DNA of 5,834 nucleotides. Source: Desulfobacteraceae bacterium. GTDB lineage: Bacteria; Desulfobacterota; Desulfobacteria; Desulfobacterales; Desulfosalsimonadaceae. The stretch lies in NCBI GenBank assembly GCA_003551985.1, contig PUOB01000412.1, positions 1 through 5,834 on the forward strand. Reading direction: 5' to 3'. Of this stretch, positions 1 through 5,831 are shown one piece after another. The translations under genes were made by a program, and so were the position numbers. Below the pieces are notes generated by a model, which saw only the letters and a program-made list of their open reading frames with translations, searched no databases and was not told where the DNA came from. Positions within the stretch are counted from its first letter, which is position 1. Every line of letters begins with the position of its first letter.

Positions 1-986
1 AAAAAACAATATTCGTTGCCGGCCACCGCGGCATGGTCGGCGCCGCCATTGTAAGGCGGCTTCAAAACACGGGCCACACCCATATCATCACCCGCACCCG
101 CGACGAACTCGATCTTATGGATCAGGCCGCCGTACACGCTTTTTTCCAGCAGACGCCCATTGACGAAGTTTACCTGGCCGCCGCCAAAGTCGGCGGCATC
201 CTGGCCAACAACACCTACCCGGCCCAGTTCATCTATGAAAACCTGGCAATAGAGGCCAACATCATTCATGCCGCTTACCTGGGCGGCGCAAAAAAGCTCT
301 TGTTTCTGGGCTCTTCGTGCATCTATCCCAAACATTCGGCCCAGCCCATGACAGAAGAGGCCCTCCTCACCGGCCCCCTCGAGCCCACCAACGAGCCGTA
401 CGCCATTGCCAAGATTGCCGGAATCAAGTTGTGTGAAAGCTACAACCGCCAGTACGGGTGCGACTATCGCTCTGTGATGCCGACCAACTTATATGGCCCG
501 GGCGACAATTTTCACCCGGAAAACAGCCATGTCATCCCGGCACTGATAAGGCGCTTCCACGAGGCCAAGGAAAAAGGCGACGGCACCGTCACGGTATGGG
601 GAACCGGAAAGCCGATGCGGGAGTTCCTTTACGTGGACGACCTCGCCGCCGCCTGTGTGCACGTGATGAATCTTGCCCAAAAGGACTACCAGAAAGAAAC
701 CGACCCCATGCTGTCACACATCAATGTGGGCACCGGCACAGATATAAGCATTGCGGAACTGGCGGAAAGGATCGCCCGGGTGGTCGGGTTCAATGGCCGC
801 ATTATCTTTGATCCCACCATGCCCGACGGCGCATCCCGAAAACTGCTTGATGTCTCGAAACTTTCCCGCTTGGGATGGAAGGCAGGTATCTCGGTCGAAG
901 AAGGGCTTAAATTGACCTACACATGGCTATTGAAACATGAAAAATCATTGAGACGATTGACTGCTTTGGATCATTTAAAACTCTGA
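1..986 (+). CDS. fcl: GDP-L-fucose synthase (GDP-4-keto-6-deoxymannose 3,5-epimerase-4-reductase), 5' end cut by window edge
   Basis: This cytoplasmic short-chain dehydrogenase/reductase enzyme makes GDP-L-fucose from GDP-4-keto-6-deoxy-D-mannose by 3,5-epimerisation and NADPH-dependent reduction, supplying fucose for surface polysaccharide. The reading frame is open from base 3, before the first ATG at 33, and encodes [10 protein letters not shown], which supplies the first part of the Rossmann nucleotide-binding motif GHRGMVG. The ATG at 33 is therefore internal. Counting from it, S94, C96, Y123, K127 and H166 fall exactly 13 below Ser107, Cys109, Tyr136, Lys140 and His179 of the E. coli enzyme, so only about three N-terminal codons are missing. 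The family block [17 protein letters not shown] is intact at residues 189-205. All catalytic residues are present, so the enzyme should be active. The total length, about 330 residues, slightly exceeds E. coli's 321 because of a short AT-rich C-terminal tail. GDP-mannose 4,6-dehydratase (gmd), the usual partner, would be expected to the left. The family call is very secure. Confidence 0.96.
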   Translation, partial: KTIFVAGHRGMVGAAIVRRLQNTGHTHIITRTRDELDLMDQAAVHAFFQQTPIDEVYLAAAKVGGILANNTYPAQFIYENLAIEANIIHAAYLGGAKKLLFLGSSCIYPKHSAQPMTEEALLTGPLEPTNEPYAIAKIAGIKLCESYNRQYGCDYRSVMPTNLYGPGDNFHPENSHVIPALIRRFHEAKEKGDGTVTVWGTGKPMREFLYVDDLAAACVHVMNLAQKDYQKETDPMLSHINVGTGTDISIAELAERIARVVGFNGRIIFDPTMPDGASRKLLDVSKLSRLGWKAGISVEEGLKLTYTWLLKHEKSLRRLTALDHLKL

Positions 987-1001
987 AATATTTTGGTATT
1001 T

Positions 1002-1019
1002 TTGCGGTCAAGCCCGCAA
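1002..1019 (+). repeat. Small hairpin just after the fcl stop
   Basis: TTGCGG (1002-1007) and CCGCAA (1014-1019) form a perfect 6-bp stem with the six-base loop TCAAGC, 15 bases after the fcl stop codon. No T-run follows, so it is not a classical Rho-independent terminator for fcl. It abuts the next hairpin without a gap and could protect or define the 3' end of the fcl message. Confidence 0.5.
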
Positions 1020-1049
1020 TGTCAGGGTCGCCTGACAGCTACCCTGACA
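1020..1049 (+). repeat. Hairpin with two alternative, mutually exclusive folds
   Basis: TGTCAGGGT (1020-1028) pairs perfectly over 9 bp with ACCCTGACA (1041-1049), leaving a 12-base loop. The same left arm can instead pair over 7 bp, TGTCAGG (1020-1026) with CCTGACA (1031-1037), around the tight loop GTCG. The right side therefore holds two copies of the CCTGACA arm, ten bases apart and on the same face, like overlapping operators or a small RNA switch. No T-run follows. Whether it acts as RNA structure, a protein site or a degenerate terminator cannot be decided from sequence alone. Confidence 0.55.
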
Positions 1050-1273
1050 GTTGCTATGACGAAAATTTTTACCCGTTCCGGCACGATATACAATCTTTGG
1101 GAAGGCCCGCCTTTTTCTGCAAAAAAGCTTTACATGCATCTCGATTCTCATTAGAGTACTTAGCAAAATTAATCACTACCATTTTTACATAAAGACGCAT
1201 TTCACCCCGTTTCACGGAAAACATCAACCACTCATTTTAAAATTAATATTTTTGGTGACAGATACAATTACAC

Positions 1274-1279
1274 GAGGGG
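1274..1279 (+). promoter_or_regulatory. Ribosome-binding site of the lipoprotein gene
   Basis: GAGGGG lies 9 bases before the ATG at 1289. It supports that start, which also gives a complete lipoprotein signal peptide with positive residues before the hydrophobic stretch. The next Met (residue 19) would cut the hydrophobic core in half. Confidence 0.65.
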
Positions 1280-1288
1280 ACACCTGCG

Positions 1289-4093
1289 ATGAAAAAACAA
1301 GGACGTATTATTCGCCACTATTGCTCGGTTATTCTTTTGTTGATGTGTTGTTTTATGTTTTTCGCCTGCGACAATGGCAGCAGCAGTAAAAGCCAACGGG
1401 CCGAATATGCCGGACCTGAACTCGACGACTACCTCCCCGGAAAACCGGCGCCCCTAACGACGACTTTCGATTCAATCTCAGAATCTTCAGGCGGCGAGGC
1501 CATTCATATAAGCCTTGATGACGGTACGGATGCTTATATCCCGGAACTTGAAGCGCCCTATGAAGCGATTCTGGAACGGGACAACGTCGAGGCGGATCTG
1601 GAAGACTTGATCGCATCGCTTCCCCGCCGGGGCCAGGCATCGCTTGAAATGACCGGATCGCTGCGCCGGCTGGTCGTTACAGGCTCGGGCGATCCCTCCG
1701 ATCTCAAGCCCGTGATTACTATCCCGGCTGGCGAGGCAGGCACTGTGAACCTGGAAACCATCAACGTGCTCCGGGTAGGCGATCTTTTCGTTGAAGGTGA
1801 ACTGATTGAAAACCACGTCATGCTCCTGCCCGCATCCGTCGACGACATCGGCGACCTGCGGTTTATCGACCCCCTGATGCCGGACGGTGTTGTGGCCGTT
1901 GATCATCCGGCCGGCGCCCCCATTCTCGCGCAATCCCCGCTTTCGGGAAGATCCGTTCAATCCGCGCCGTCCGGCCAGACGGCCTGGGTGGGCAATACAC
2001 GCTATCTTTTGATGACATTCGAAAACGACCTGAACTGGCAGCAGGACCCGCAGCTGGTCCGCATGGTGCCATACAGCAGCGCCTCCGGCTACCGCCGCCC
2101 GGCCACCGACCCGGAAATCAGGGAGATGGCCGAAAACCCCATCTGCAACGTGGTGATCCTGGTTCACGGCCACAACGATTTTGAAAAGGCCGGGTTTGAG
2201 GACGATACGGAAGTTGCCCCGTGGCGGGTGAACTACAAGCATCTCGTATGGGACCTCATGTATCAAACGCTTGATGAGGCCGAGGATTACGGTGCGGTAT
2301 ATCCACTTGACTGCACCGCATTTTACGAGTTCATCTATCCCACATACCGGCCCATCTTTTCGCCGGTCCTGGACAAAACCGGCTGGTCGCACGAAACCCT
2401 TGGCCAGGCCATGGAGCGCCTGGTCGAACGGGAGATAAGGGACAACCCGCAGCTCAAGGCGATGATCGACAATGATATGCCCTTTAACCTGCTGGTGGCA
2501 TCGCATTCCATGGGGGGGTTGGTGGCCCGGGCCGGTTTCCGGCACATGCCCGAGACGTTTGTGAAAAACCTTCAGGGCTTTGTTTCCTGGGGGTCGCCCC
2601 ATCGCGGCGCGGCCCTCTATTCCTTTCGATATGCCCTTTCTGCCGGCCATGATCTTGTATGGCAGGGGGTAAAACTCCCCCTCCAGAACATCGGTACGTC
2701 CGAAGGCTACCAGAACTTTTTGGATGTACTGGCACTGGATACGCCGAGCAAGCGTGACATGCGATGGGACGCGGCCAATAAAGGCATGCTGCGGTTTGAC
2801 GATCCCGCCCTGTTCCAGGAGAACAGCACCTCCATCATGGTGAGCCGGGATATGGAACTGCCGGACGGCGATCATTTTTTCAGCCGCAACATGACATCCT
2901 TCAGCGAGTCTGAAGGTGCCTTCATGGGCGGCCTGCTCGACGACAAATACATTCTGTTTCACGGAACTACATCAAAGCGGGCCGAGGTGGAAACGGTCCG
3001 TTCAAGCTGGTTTCCCTGGGCATCAACCTTCTGGCGGTTCAAAATGGGTTCAACGCCCATCGAACAGGGCGCTTTTCTAAACGACCTGGTGATGAAAGAG
3101 GGTTACAAGGCCAATGACGGGGCGGTTCCCCTTTACAGCCAGCAAGCCCGGAACCTGGATTTCAGGGTGGCTGACATACAGCGGATTGACATAGAGGATA
3201 CCGACCACGAAGAATTTTACGGCGCCGAGCATCCCCAGCGCAACGCAGAGACCATTGCAAAAGGCAAAAATGTGGCCCGTTGGACGTATCACTACCTGGG
3301 AATGAACACCCTGTCCATGGCCGGCCGAAGCCGCCGATGCCCCACAATCGAGTATGAATCACTCGCGGAGGGAGACAACAGCATCGTTACCGGGCGGCTT
3401 GTCTTCCGGTTGTACGATGAAGACTTCGGGGGGGACGAAGAAGTCGGCCGGCGCATCGACCGCTTTGAAGCACGGGCCGGGGGCCCGGACGGCAGCGTGG
3501 TGCGCGCCCTCTCCTTTACCCACGAAGACGACGGGTCCTTCCACGGCGAGGGGCCGGCAGACAGCATCCGTGAGTCGATTGTCTATGTCGTGGCGGTCCT
3601 GAAAGACAAAAGCGAGGTCTGGGAGGAGGTCGAACTCAGAAATCCGCTGAGCGGCGCCTGCGGCGTCGATTTCGACTGGTCCATGTCCAGCCTGATAGGC
3701 GAAGGCAGCTCCCTGGAGTATCACCTCCTTTGGGAAACCGGTTTAAGGCATGGCCCCTACACCCGTTACTATTTCGGCAAACAGACGGTAAAGCACGAGG
3801 GCTGCTACGCGGACGGGATTCGCGTCGGGTGGCAGGAAAGCTTCTACGAAAACGGCAGACAGCGCTGGAAGCGCTTTTTTGAAGACGGCAAGGTGGTCGG
3901 CCCCTATGAGCGGTGGTGGGAAAACGGCACAAAAGAGATAGAAGCCAATTACCGCGAAGGGACCCTGCACGGGTCTTATACGACGTGGGATGATGATGGA
4001 AACATAACTGCAAAAGGGACCTATACCGACGGCAGCAAAACCGGCACATGGCTCGAACGCAGATGGGGCAGCCTGGTAGAAATCGAGTACTGA
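1289..4093 (+). CDS. Predicted lipoprotein with lipase-like alpha/beta-hydrolase domain and C-terminal MORN/YwqK-type repeats
   Basis: I do not recognise a named gene; this is a 934-residue exported lipoprotein. Residues 1-27 form a lipoprotein signal: basic start (MKKQGRIIRH), hydrophobic core and the lipobox-like FFAC with lipidated Cys27, followed by Asp-Asn and a Ser-rich linker. Under E. coli Lol rules Asp+2 favours the inner membrane; this may not hold in other phyla. Residues about 110-260 look beta-rich and unassigned. The hydrolase core starts at VVILVHGHND (288-297), the oxyanion-side HG motif. The nucleophile elbow is SHSMGG with Ser407, where lipases usually have GHSMGG. SWGSPHRGAAL (433-443) matches the lipase block after the elbow. 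NDGAVP puts the candidate catalytic Asp at 610, and DHEEFYG the His at 640. Residues about 697-785 look like a beta-sandwich. Residues 819-915 hold four MORN-like repeats. Substrate unknown: lipid ester, acyl-polymer or peptide ester are all possible. Hydrolase fold and lipoprotein status are well supported; the specific activity is inference. Confidence 0.85.
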   Translation: MKKQGRIIRHYCSVILLLMCCFMFFACDNGSSSKSQRAEYAGPELDDYLPGKPAPLTTTFDSISESSGGEAIHISLDDGTDAYIPELEAPYEAILERDNVEADLEDLIASLPRRGQASLEMTGSLRRLVVTGSGDPSDLKPVITIPAGEAGTVNLETINVLRVGDLFVEGELIENHVMLLPASVDDIGDLRFIDPLMPDGVVAVDHPAGAPILAQSPLSGRSVQSAPSGQTAWVGNTRYLLMTFENDLNWQQDPQLVRMVPYSSASGYRRPATDPEIREMAENPICNVVILVHGHNDFEKAGFEDDTEVAPWRVNYKHLVWDLMYQTLDEAEDYGAVYPLDCTAFYEFIYPTYRPIFSPVLDKTGWSHETLGQAMERLVEREIRDNPQLKAMIDNDMPFNLLVASHSMGGLVARAGFRHMPETFVKNLQGFVSWGSPHRGAALYSFRYALSAGHDLVWQGVKLPLQNIGTSEGYQNFLDVLALDTPSKRDMRWDAANKGMLRFDDPALFQENSTSIMVSRDMELPDGDHFFSRNMTSFSESEGAFMGGLLDDKYILFHGTTSKRAEVETVRSSWFPWASTFWRFKMGSTPIEQGAFLNDLVMKEGYKANDGAVPLYSQQARNLDFRVADIQRIDIEDTDHEEFYGAEHPQRNAETIAKGKNVARWTYHYLGMNTLSMAGRSRRCPTIEYESLAEGDNSIVTGRLVFRLYDEDFGGDEEVGRRIDRFEARAGGPDGSVVRALSFTHEDDGSFHGEGPADSIRESIVYVVAVLKDKSEVWEEVELRNPLSGACGVDFDWSMSSLIGEGSSLEYHLLWETGLRHGPYTRYYFGKQTVKHEGCYADGIRVGWQESFYENGRQRWKRFFEDGKVVGPYERWWENGTKEIEANYREGTLHGSYTTWDDDGNITAKGTYTDGSKTGTWLERRWGSLVEIEY
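3743..4051 (+). repeat. Four 24/25-residue MORN/YwqK-type repeats inside the lipoprotein
   Basis: Repeats cover residues 819-843 (25 residues), 844-867, 868-891 and 892-915 (24 each), with the start of a fifth at 916-921 (SKTGTW). The shared pattern is x-x-x-G-x-Y/W-x-x-x-Y/W-x-x-x-G, an acidic or basic strand, then Y/F-x-x-G. Examples are VGPYERWWENG and HGSYTTWDDDG. This matches the bacterial MORN-like repeat seen in YwqK-family proteins, where such repeats form extended beta-hairpin ladders. The copies are diverged at DNA level, so this is an old protein repeat and not a recent DNA duplication. The likely role is binding or display; the family match is by eye. Confidence 0.75.
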
Positions 4094-4141
4094 TTGTCCT
4101 TGCTTAAGCTTCGGGCCATGGAGGGGATTGCATTGTTCAAC

Positions 4142-4265
4142 GCGTTCCCCGCGGGAGCGGGGAACGATAAATGAAGCGGGAGCGGGGAACGATAAATGAA
4201 GCGGGAGCGGGGAACGATAAGACGAAGAGGAATAGGTTGCGTTCCCCGCGGGAGCGGGGAACGAT
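4142..4265. repeat. Palindromic GC hairpin repeat cluster with 25-bp tandem duplication, at a convergent gene junction
   Basis: Two intact hairpins lie at 4143-4166 and 4240-4263. Each has a perfect 10-bp stem, CGTTCCCCGC with GCGGGGAACG, and the four-base loop GGGA. Between them are truncated copies lacking the left arm. The 20-base core GCGGGAGCGGGGAACGATAA starts at 4151, 4176 and 4201 with linker ATGAA, giving two full 25-bp units and a third partial one; a fourth core copy starts at 4248. There are thus two left arms and four right arms. Each convergent gene stops 34-49 bases before its nearest intact hairpin. Neither hairpin is followed by a T-run on either strand. REP-like intergenic palindromes of GTTCCC/GGGAAC type are the closest class I know. 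Structure is certain; function is open. Confidence 0.85.
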
Positions 4266-4297
4266 GAGAAGCATGGGAGAGGTGTGGAGGGCGAAGA

Positions 4298-5464
4298 TCA
4301 GCGGTTCAGAGCGATTTTTTTACCCATATCGACTGCCATGTCCCGGCGGCTCCAGATGAAATCGGCAAGGGATACGGATTCCATCTGGCCGATCGTATTT
4401 CTTATTTCCCTGATCTCTTCGATATTTTCGAGAAACACATCCGCTATTTCCGGGTCAAAGTGCGCGCCTTTTTCCGAGCGGATGATATCGACGGCCACGT
4501 CGATGGGATAGGGATCCTTATAGGGGCGGCGGGATGTCAGGGCGTCGAAGGTGTCCGCAATGGCAACAATCCTGCCCGAAACGGGGATATTACTGCCGGA
4601 AAGCCCCTGGGGATAGCCGCGGCCGTTGTATTTTTCATGATGGGTCAGGGCGATTTCACGGCTCACCTGAAGCACCTCGGACCTGGCGGCTTCCAGGATG
4701 GCCGCACCGATGGTGGTATGGTTTTTGACGATATCAAACTCCTCTTTGGTGAGACGGTCCGGCTTCAAAAGGATATGATCGGGAATGCCGATTTTGCCGA
4801 TATCGTGCATGGGCGAGGCATACTGGATCAGCTCCACCGTCTCGTCGGGAAGTCCCATCTTTTGGGCAATAAGCGTGCAGTAACGGCTGATACGCACGAT
4901 GTGGTCGCCGGTATCTTCATCCTTGTACTCCGTGGCCGCAACAAGCCGGTTGATGGTGTCCAGGTATGCATACTTCAGCTCCTGGTGGGCGCTTTCCAGT
5001 TGGTTGGAGTAATTGACCAACTGCTCGTAGTTCTCCTTGAGCTGCCGATTGATGTTGTCGCGCTCCAGAAGAAGGTAGCGCATGCGCAAAACGCGCTTCA
5101 GGCGGATGGAGAGCTCTTTGAAACTGAGCGGCTTCTGAACAAAATCGCTGGCCCCGGCCATTATAACGGACTCGTAGTTATAGTCATCCGTAAAACCCGT
5201 CATGACAATGACATCGGCGTCGTAATCCGCCTTGATGCTTTTCAGCAGGTCAATGCCGCTCATGCCCGGCATCCGGATGTCCGTAATAACGACGTCAAAA
5301 GCATGGCTTTCCAGCAGCTTCAATGCCTCACCAGCGCTCCCGGCTTCCATGCAGACGTAACCGCCCCGATCAAGAGCGCGGGCAATCATCCTGGAAATGG
5401 CCTGTTCGTCATCGACCACCAGGATCGACGGGTGATCCGGTATTCTGATGCTTGACGATTCCAT
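4298..5464 (-). CDS. Response regulator with receiver and HD-GYP domains, predicted cyclic-di-GMP phosphodiesterase
   Basis: This 388-residue cytoplasmic protein has a receiver domain, a coiled-coil linker and an HD-GYP domain. Receiver (about 13-127): acidic pair D18/D19, phosphoacceptor D62 in TDIRMPG, T89 in MTG, K111 followed by Pro. The helical linker spans about 128-170. HD-GYP domain (about 170-365): H188, HD at H220/D221 in MHDIGKIGIPD, H249, HHE at H275/H276, GRGYP at 281-285 and D304 in the ADTFDALTSRRPY block. These keep the spacing of the metal ligands of the known Persephonella HD-GYP structure. The family hydrolyses c-di-GMP to pGpG or GMP. The third-metal Glu is replaced by D184 (DTGDH). 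The ATG at 5464 has only a weak AGAGAG site ten bases upstream, but the receiver begins normally after it. No histidine kinase is adjacent, so this is an orphan regulator. Domain calls are very secure; catalytic activity is inferred. Confidence 0.95.
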   Translation of the reverse strand: MESSSIRIPDHPSILVVDDEQAISRMIARALDRGGYVCMEAGSAGEALKLLESHAFDVVITDIRMPGMSGIDLLKSIKADYDADVIVMTGFTDDYNYESVIMAGASDFVQKPLSFKELSIRLKRVLRMRYLLLERDNINRQLKENYEQLVNYSNQLESAHQELKYAYLDTINRLVAATEYKDEDTGDHIVRISRYCTLIAQKMGLPDETVELIQYASPMHDIGKIGIPDHILLKPDRLTKEEFDIVKNHTTIGAAILEAARSEVLQVSREIALTHHEKYNGRGYPQGLSGSNIPVSGRIVAIADTFDALTSRRPYKDPYPIDVAVDIIRSEKGAHFDPEIADVFLENIEEIREIRNTIGQMESVSLADFIWSRRDMAVDMGKKIALNR

Positions 5465-5501
5465 AGCAAAAAAACTCTCTGTCAGGGGGATTGACTTTCA
5501 A

Positions 5502-5535
5502 GGCGGCGCCATAAGCCGCCGGCACAAAAGGTGCC
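5502..5535 (-). promoter_or_regulatory. Two adjacent hairpins in the leader of the HD-GYP gene
   Basis: GGCGGC (5502-5507) pairs with GCCGCC (5515-5520) around a seven-base loop. Directly beside it, GGCAC (5521-5525) pairs with GTGCC (5531-5535) around AAAAG. Read on the minus strand, the two stems lie back to back 37 bases before the start codon, followed by a run of seven T just before the ATG. This could be a structured 5' UTR. I could not match it to the c-di-GMP (GEMM) riboswitch consensus, so no riboswitch is claimed. Confidence 0.45.
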
Positions 5536-5552
5536 TGTCCGAACTAAACTTT

Positions 5553-5581
5553 AATTTATTCCTCTTTTTTATAAAAAGCAA
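5553..5581 (-). promoter_or_regulatory. Possible sigma-70-type promoter for the HD-GYP gene
   Basis: On the minus strand TTGCTT (5581-5576) and TAAATT (5558-5553) are separated by exactly 17 bases, in an AT-rich patch that stands out from its surroundings. The boxes match the consensus at 3 and 4 of 6 bases. Transcription would start near 5546 and give a leader of about 80 bases carrying both hairpins. Spacing and placement are good but the box matches are weak, so this is a candidate only. Confidence 0.28.
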
Positions 5582-5702
5582 TATTGATACCGGCGCCCCA
5601 ATCGTCCTGGCGGCCAAAACCCCCGGCAAAGGCCGGAAAAACACAAGAAAACGATGACGGATGGCTGGCGATATGGTACAGGATCATACATATCAAGAAT
5701 GG

Positions 5703-5831
5703 TTGACGACTTTGTAAAAAGTCCAATATCTGCGTTACGCGCAATTTCTCAGAATTTCACGTACGCTAAGTACGCTGTATTCTTCGAAATTGCGCAAGCC
5801 TTGATCTTGAACTTTTTACTTTGCCGTCCAA
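5703..5831. repeat. Imperfect foldback (large inverted repeat) element, possibly MITE-like
   Basis: About 60 bases on each side of a centre near 5767 are imperfect reverse complements. Matching blocks are GACG/CGTC (5705-5708, 5825-5828), GTAAAAAGT/ACTTTTTAC (5714-5722, 5811-5819), GCGCAATTTC/GAAATTGCGC (5739-5748, 5786-5795), AGAAT/ATTCT (5751-5755, 5779-5783) and CGTAC/GTACG (5760-5764, 5770-5774) around the loop GCTAA. Register is kept to within one base along the whole length. There is no open frame, so any movement would need a transposase in trans. I recall similar AAAAAGTC-ended foldback repeats as multicopy elements in sulfate-reducing Desulfobacterota genomes; this is memory, not a search result. 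The element may continue past the right edge. Confidence 0.7.

Larger units (their letters stand above)
987..1288. other. AT-rich intergenic spacer between fcl and the lipoprotein gene
   Basis: I see no gene in these 302 bases. The left part has two hairpins directly after the fcl stop (listed separately). A very weak terminator-like element lies near 1102-1116: AAGG, loop CCCG, CCTT, then three more T. From about 1125 the DNA turns strongly AT-rich up to the ribosome-binding site of the lipoprotein gene, as expected of a promoter region. I could not find a convincing -35/-10 pair: TACAAT at 1263-1268 resembles a -10 box but has no matching -35 and would lie almost on the ribosome-binding site. 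No sigma-54 GG/GC pair at the correct spacing was seen. Confidence 0.6.

Noticed and set aside
33..35. ATG at 33 as the start of fcl
   Set aside because: The frame is open upstream and encodes the conserved FVAGHRG half of the Rossmann motif, so the true start lies just outside the window.
1102..1116. Rho-independent terminator after fcl
   Set aside because: The stem is only 4 bp plus possible G-U pairs and it lies over 110 bases from the stop; too weak to call.
1487..2962. Long minus-strand open frame (491 residues) inside the lipoprotein gene
   Set aside because: It is antisense to the hydrolase core, has no recognisable motif, and is explained by GC-rich codon bias on the coding strand.
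4142..4265. CRISPR array (arms GTTCCCCGC/GCGGGGAAC look like type I-E repeats)
   Set aside because: Intact copies are 97 bp apart, the copies between are truncated and tandem at 25 bp, and there are no unique spacers of regular length. No cas gene is present in the window.
4171..4359. Small plus-strand open frame of 62 residues
   Set aside because: It is a translation of the tandem repeat units themselves and runs into the 3' end of the HD-GYP gene on the other strand; no family motifs.
4460..5455. Plus-strand open frame (331 residues) opposite the HD-GYP gene
   Set aside because: The minus strand encodes a complete receiver/HD-GYP protein here; the antisense translation is a His/Gly/Asp-rich shadow without domain signals.
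5465..5582. c-di-GMP (GEMM) riboswitch before the HD-GYP gene
   Set aside because: The expected GEMM core elements are not visible; the two hairpins have a different layout.
5448..5744. Short open frames on both strands upstream of the HD-GYP gene
   Set aside because: They overlap the HD-GYP start, leader hairpins or the foldback repeat, have no good ribosome-binding site and no recognisable protein features.
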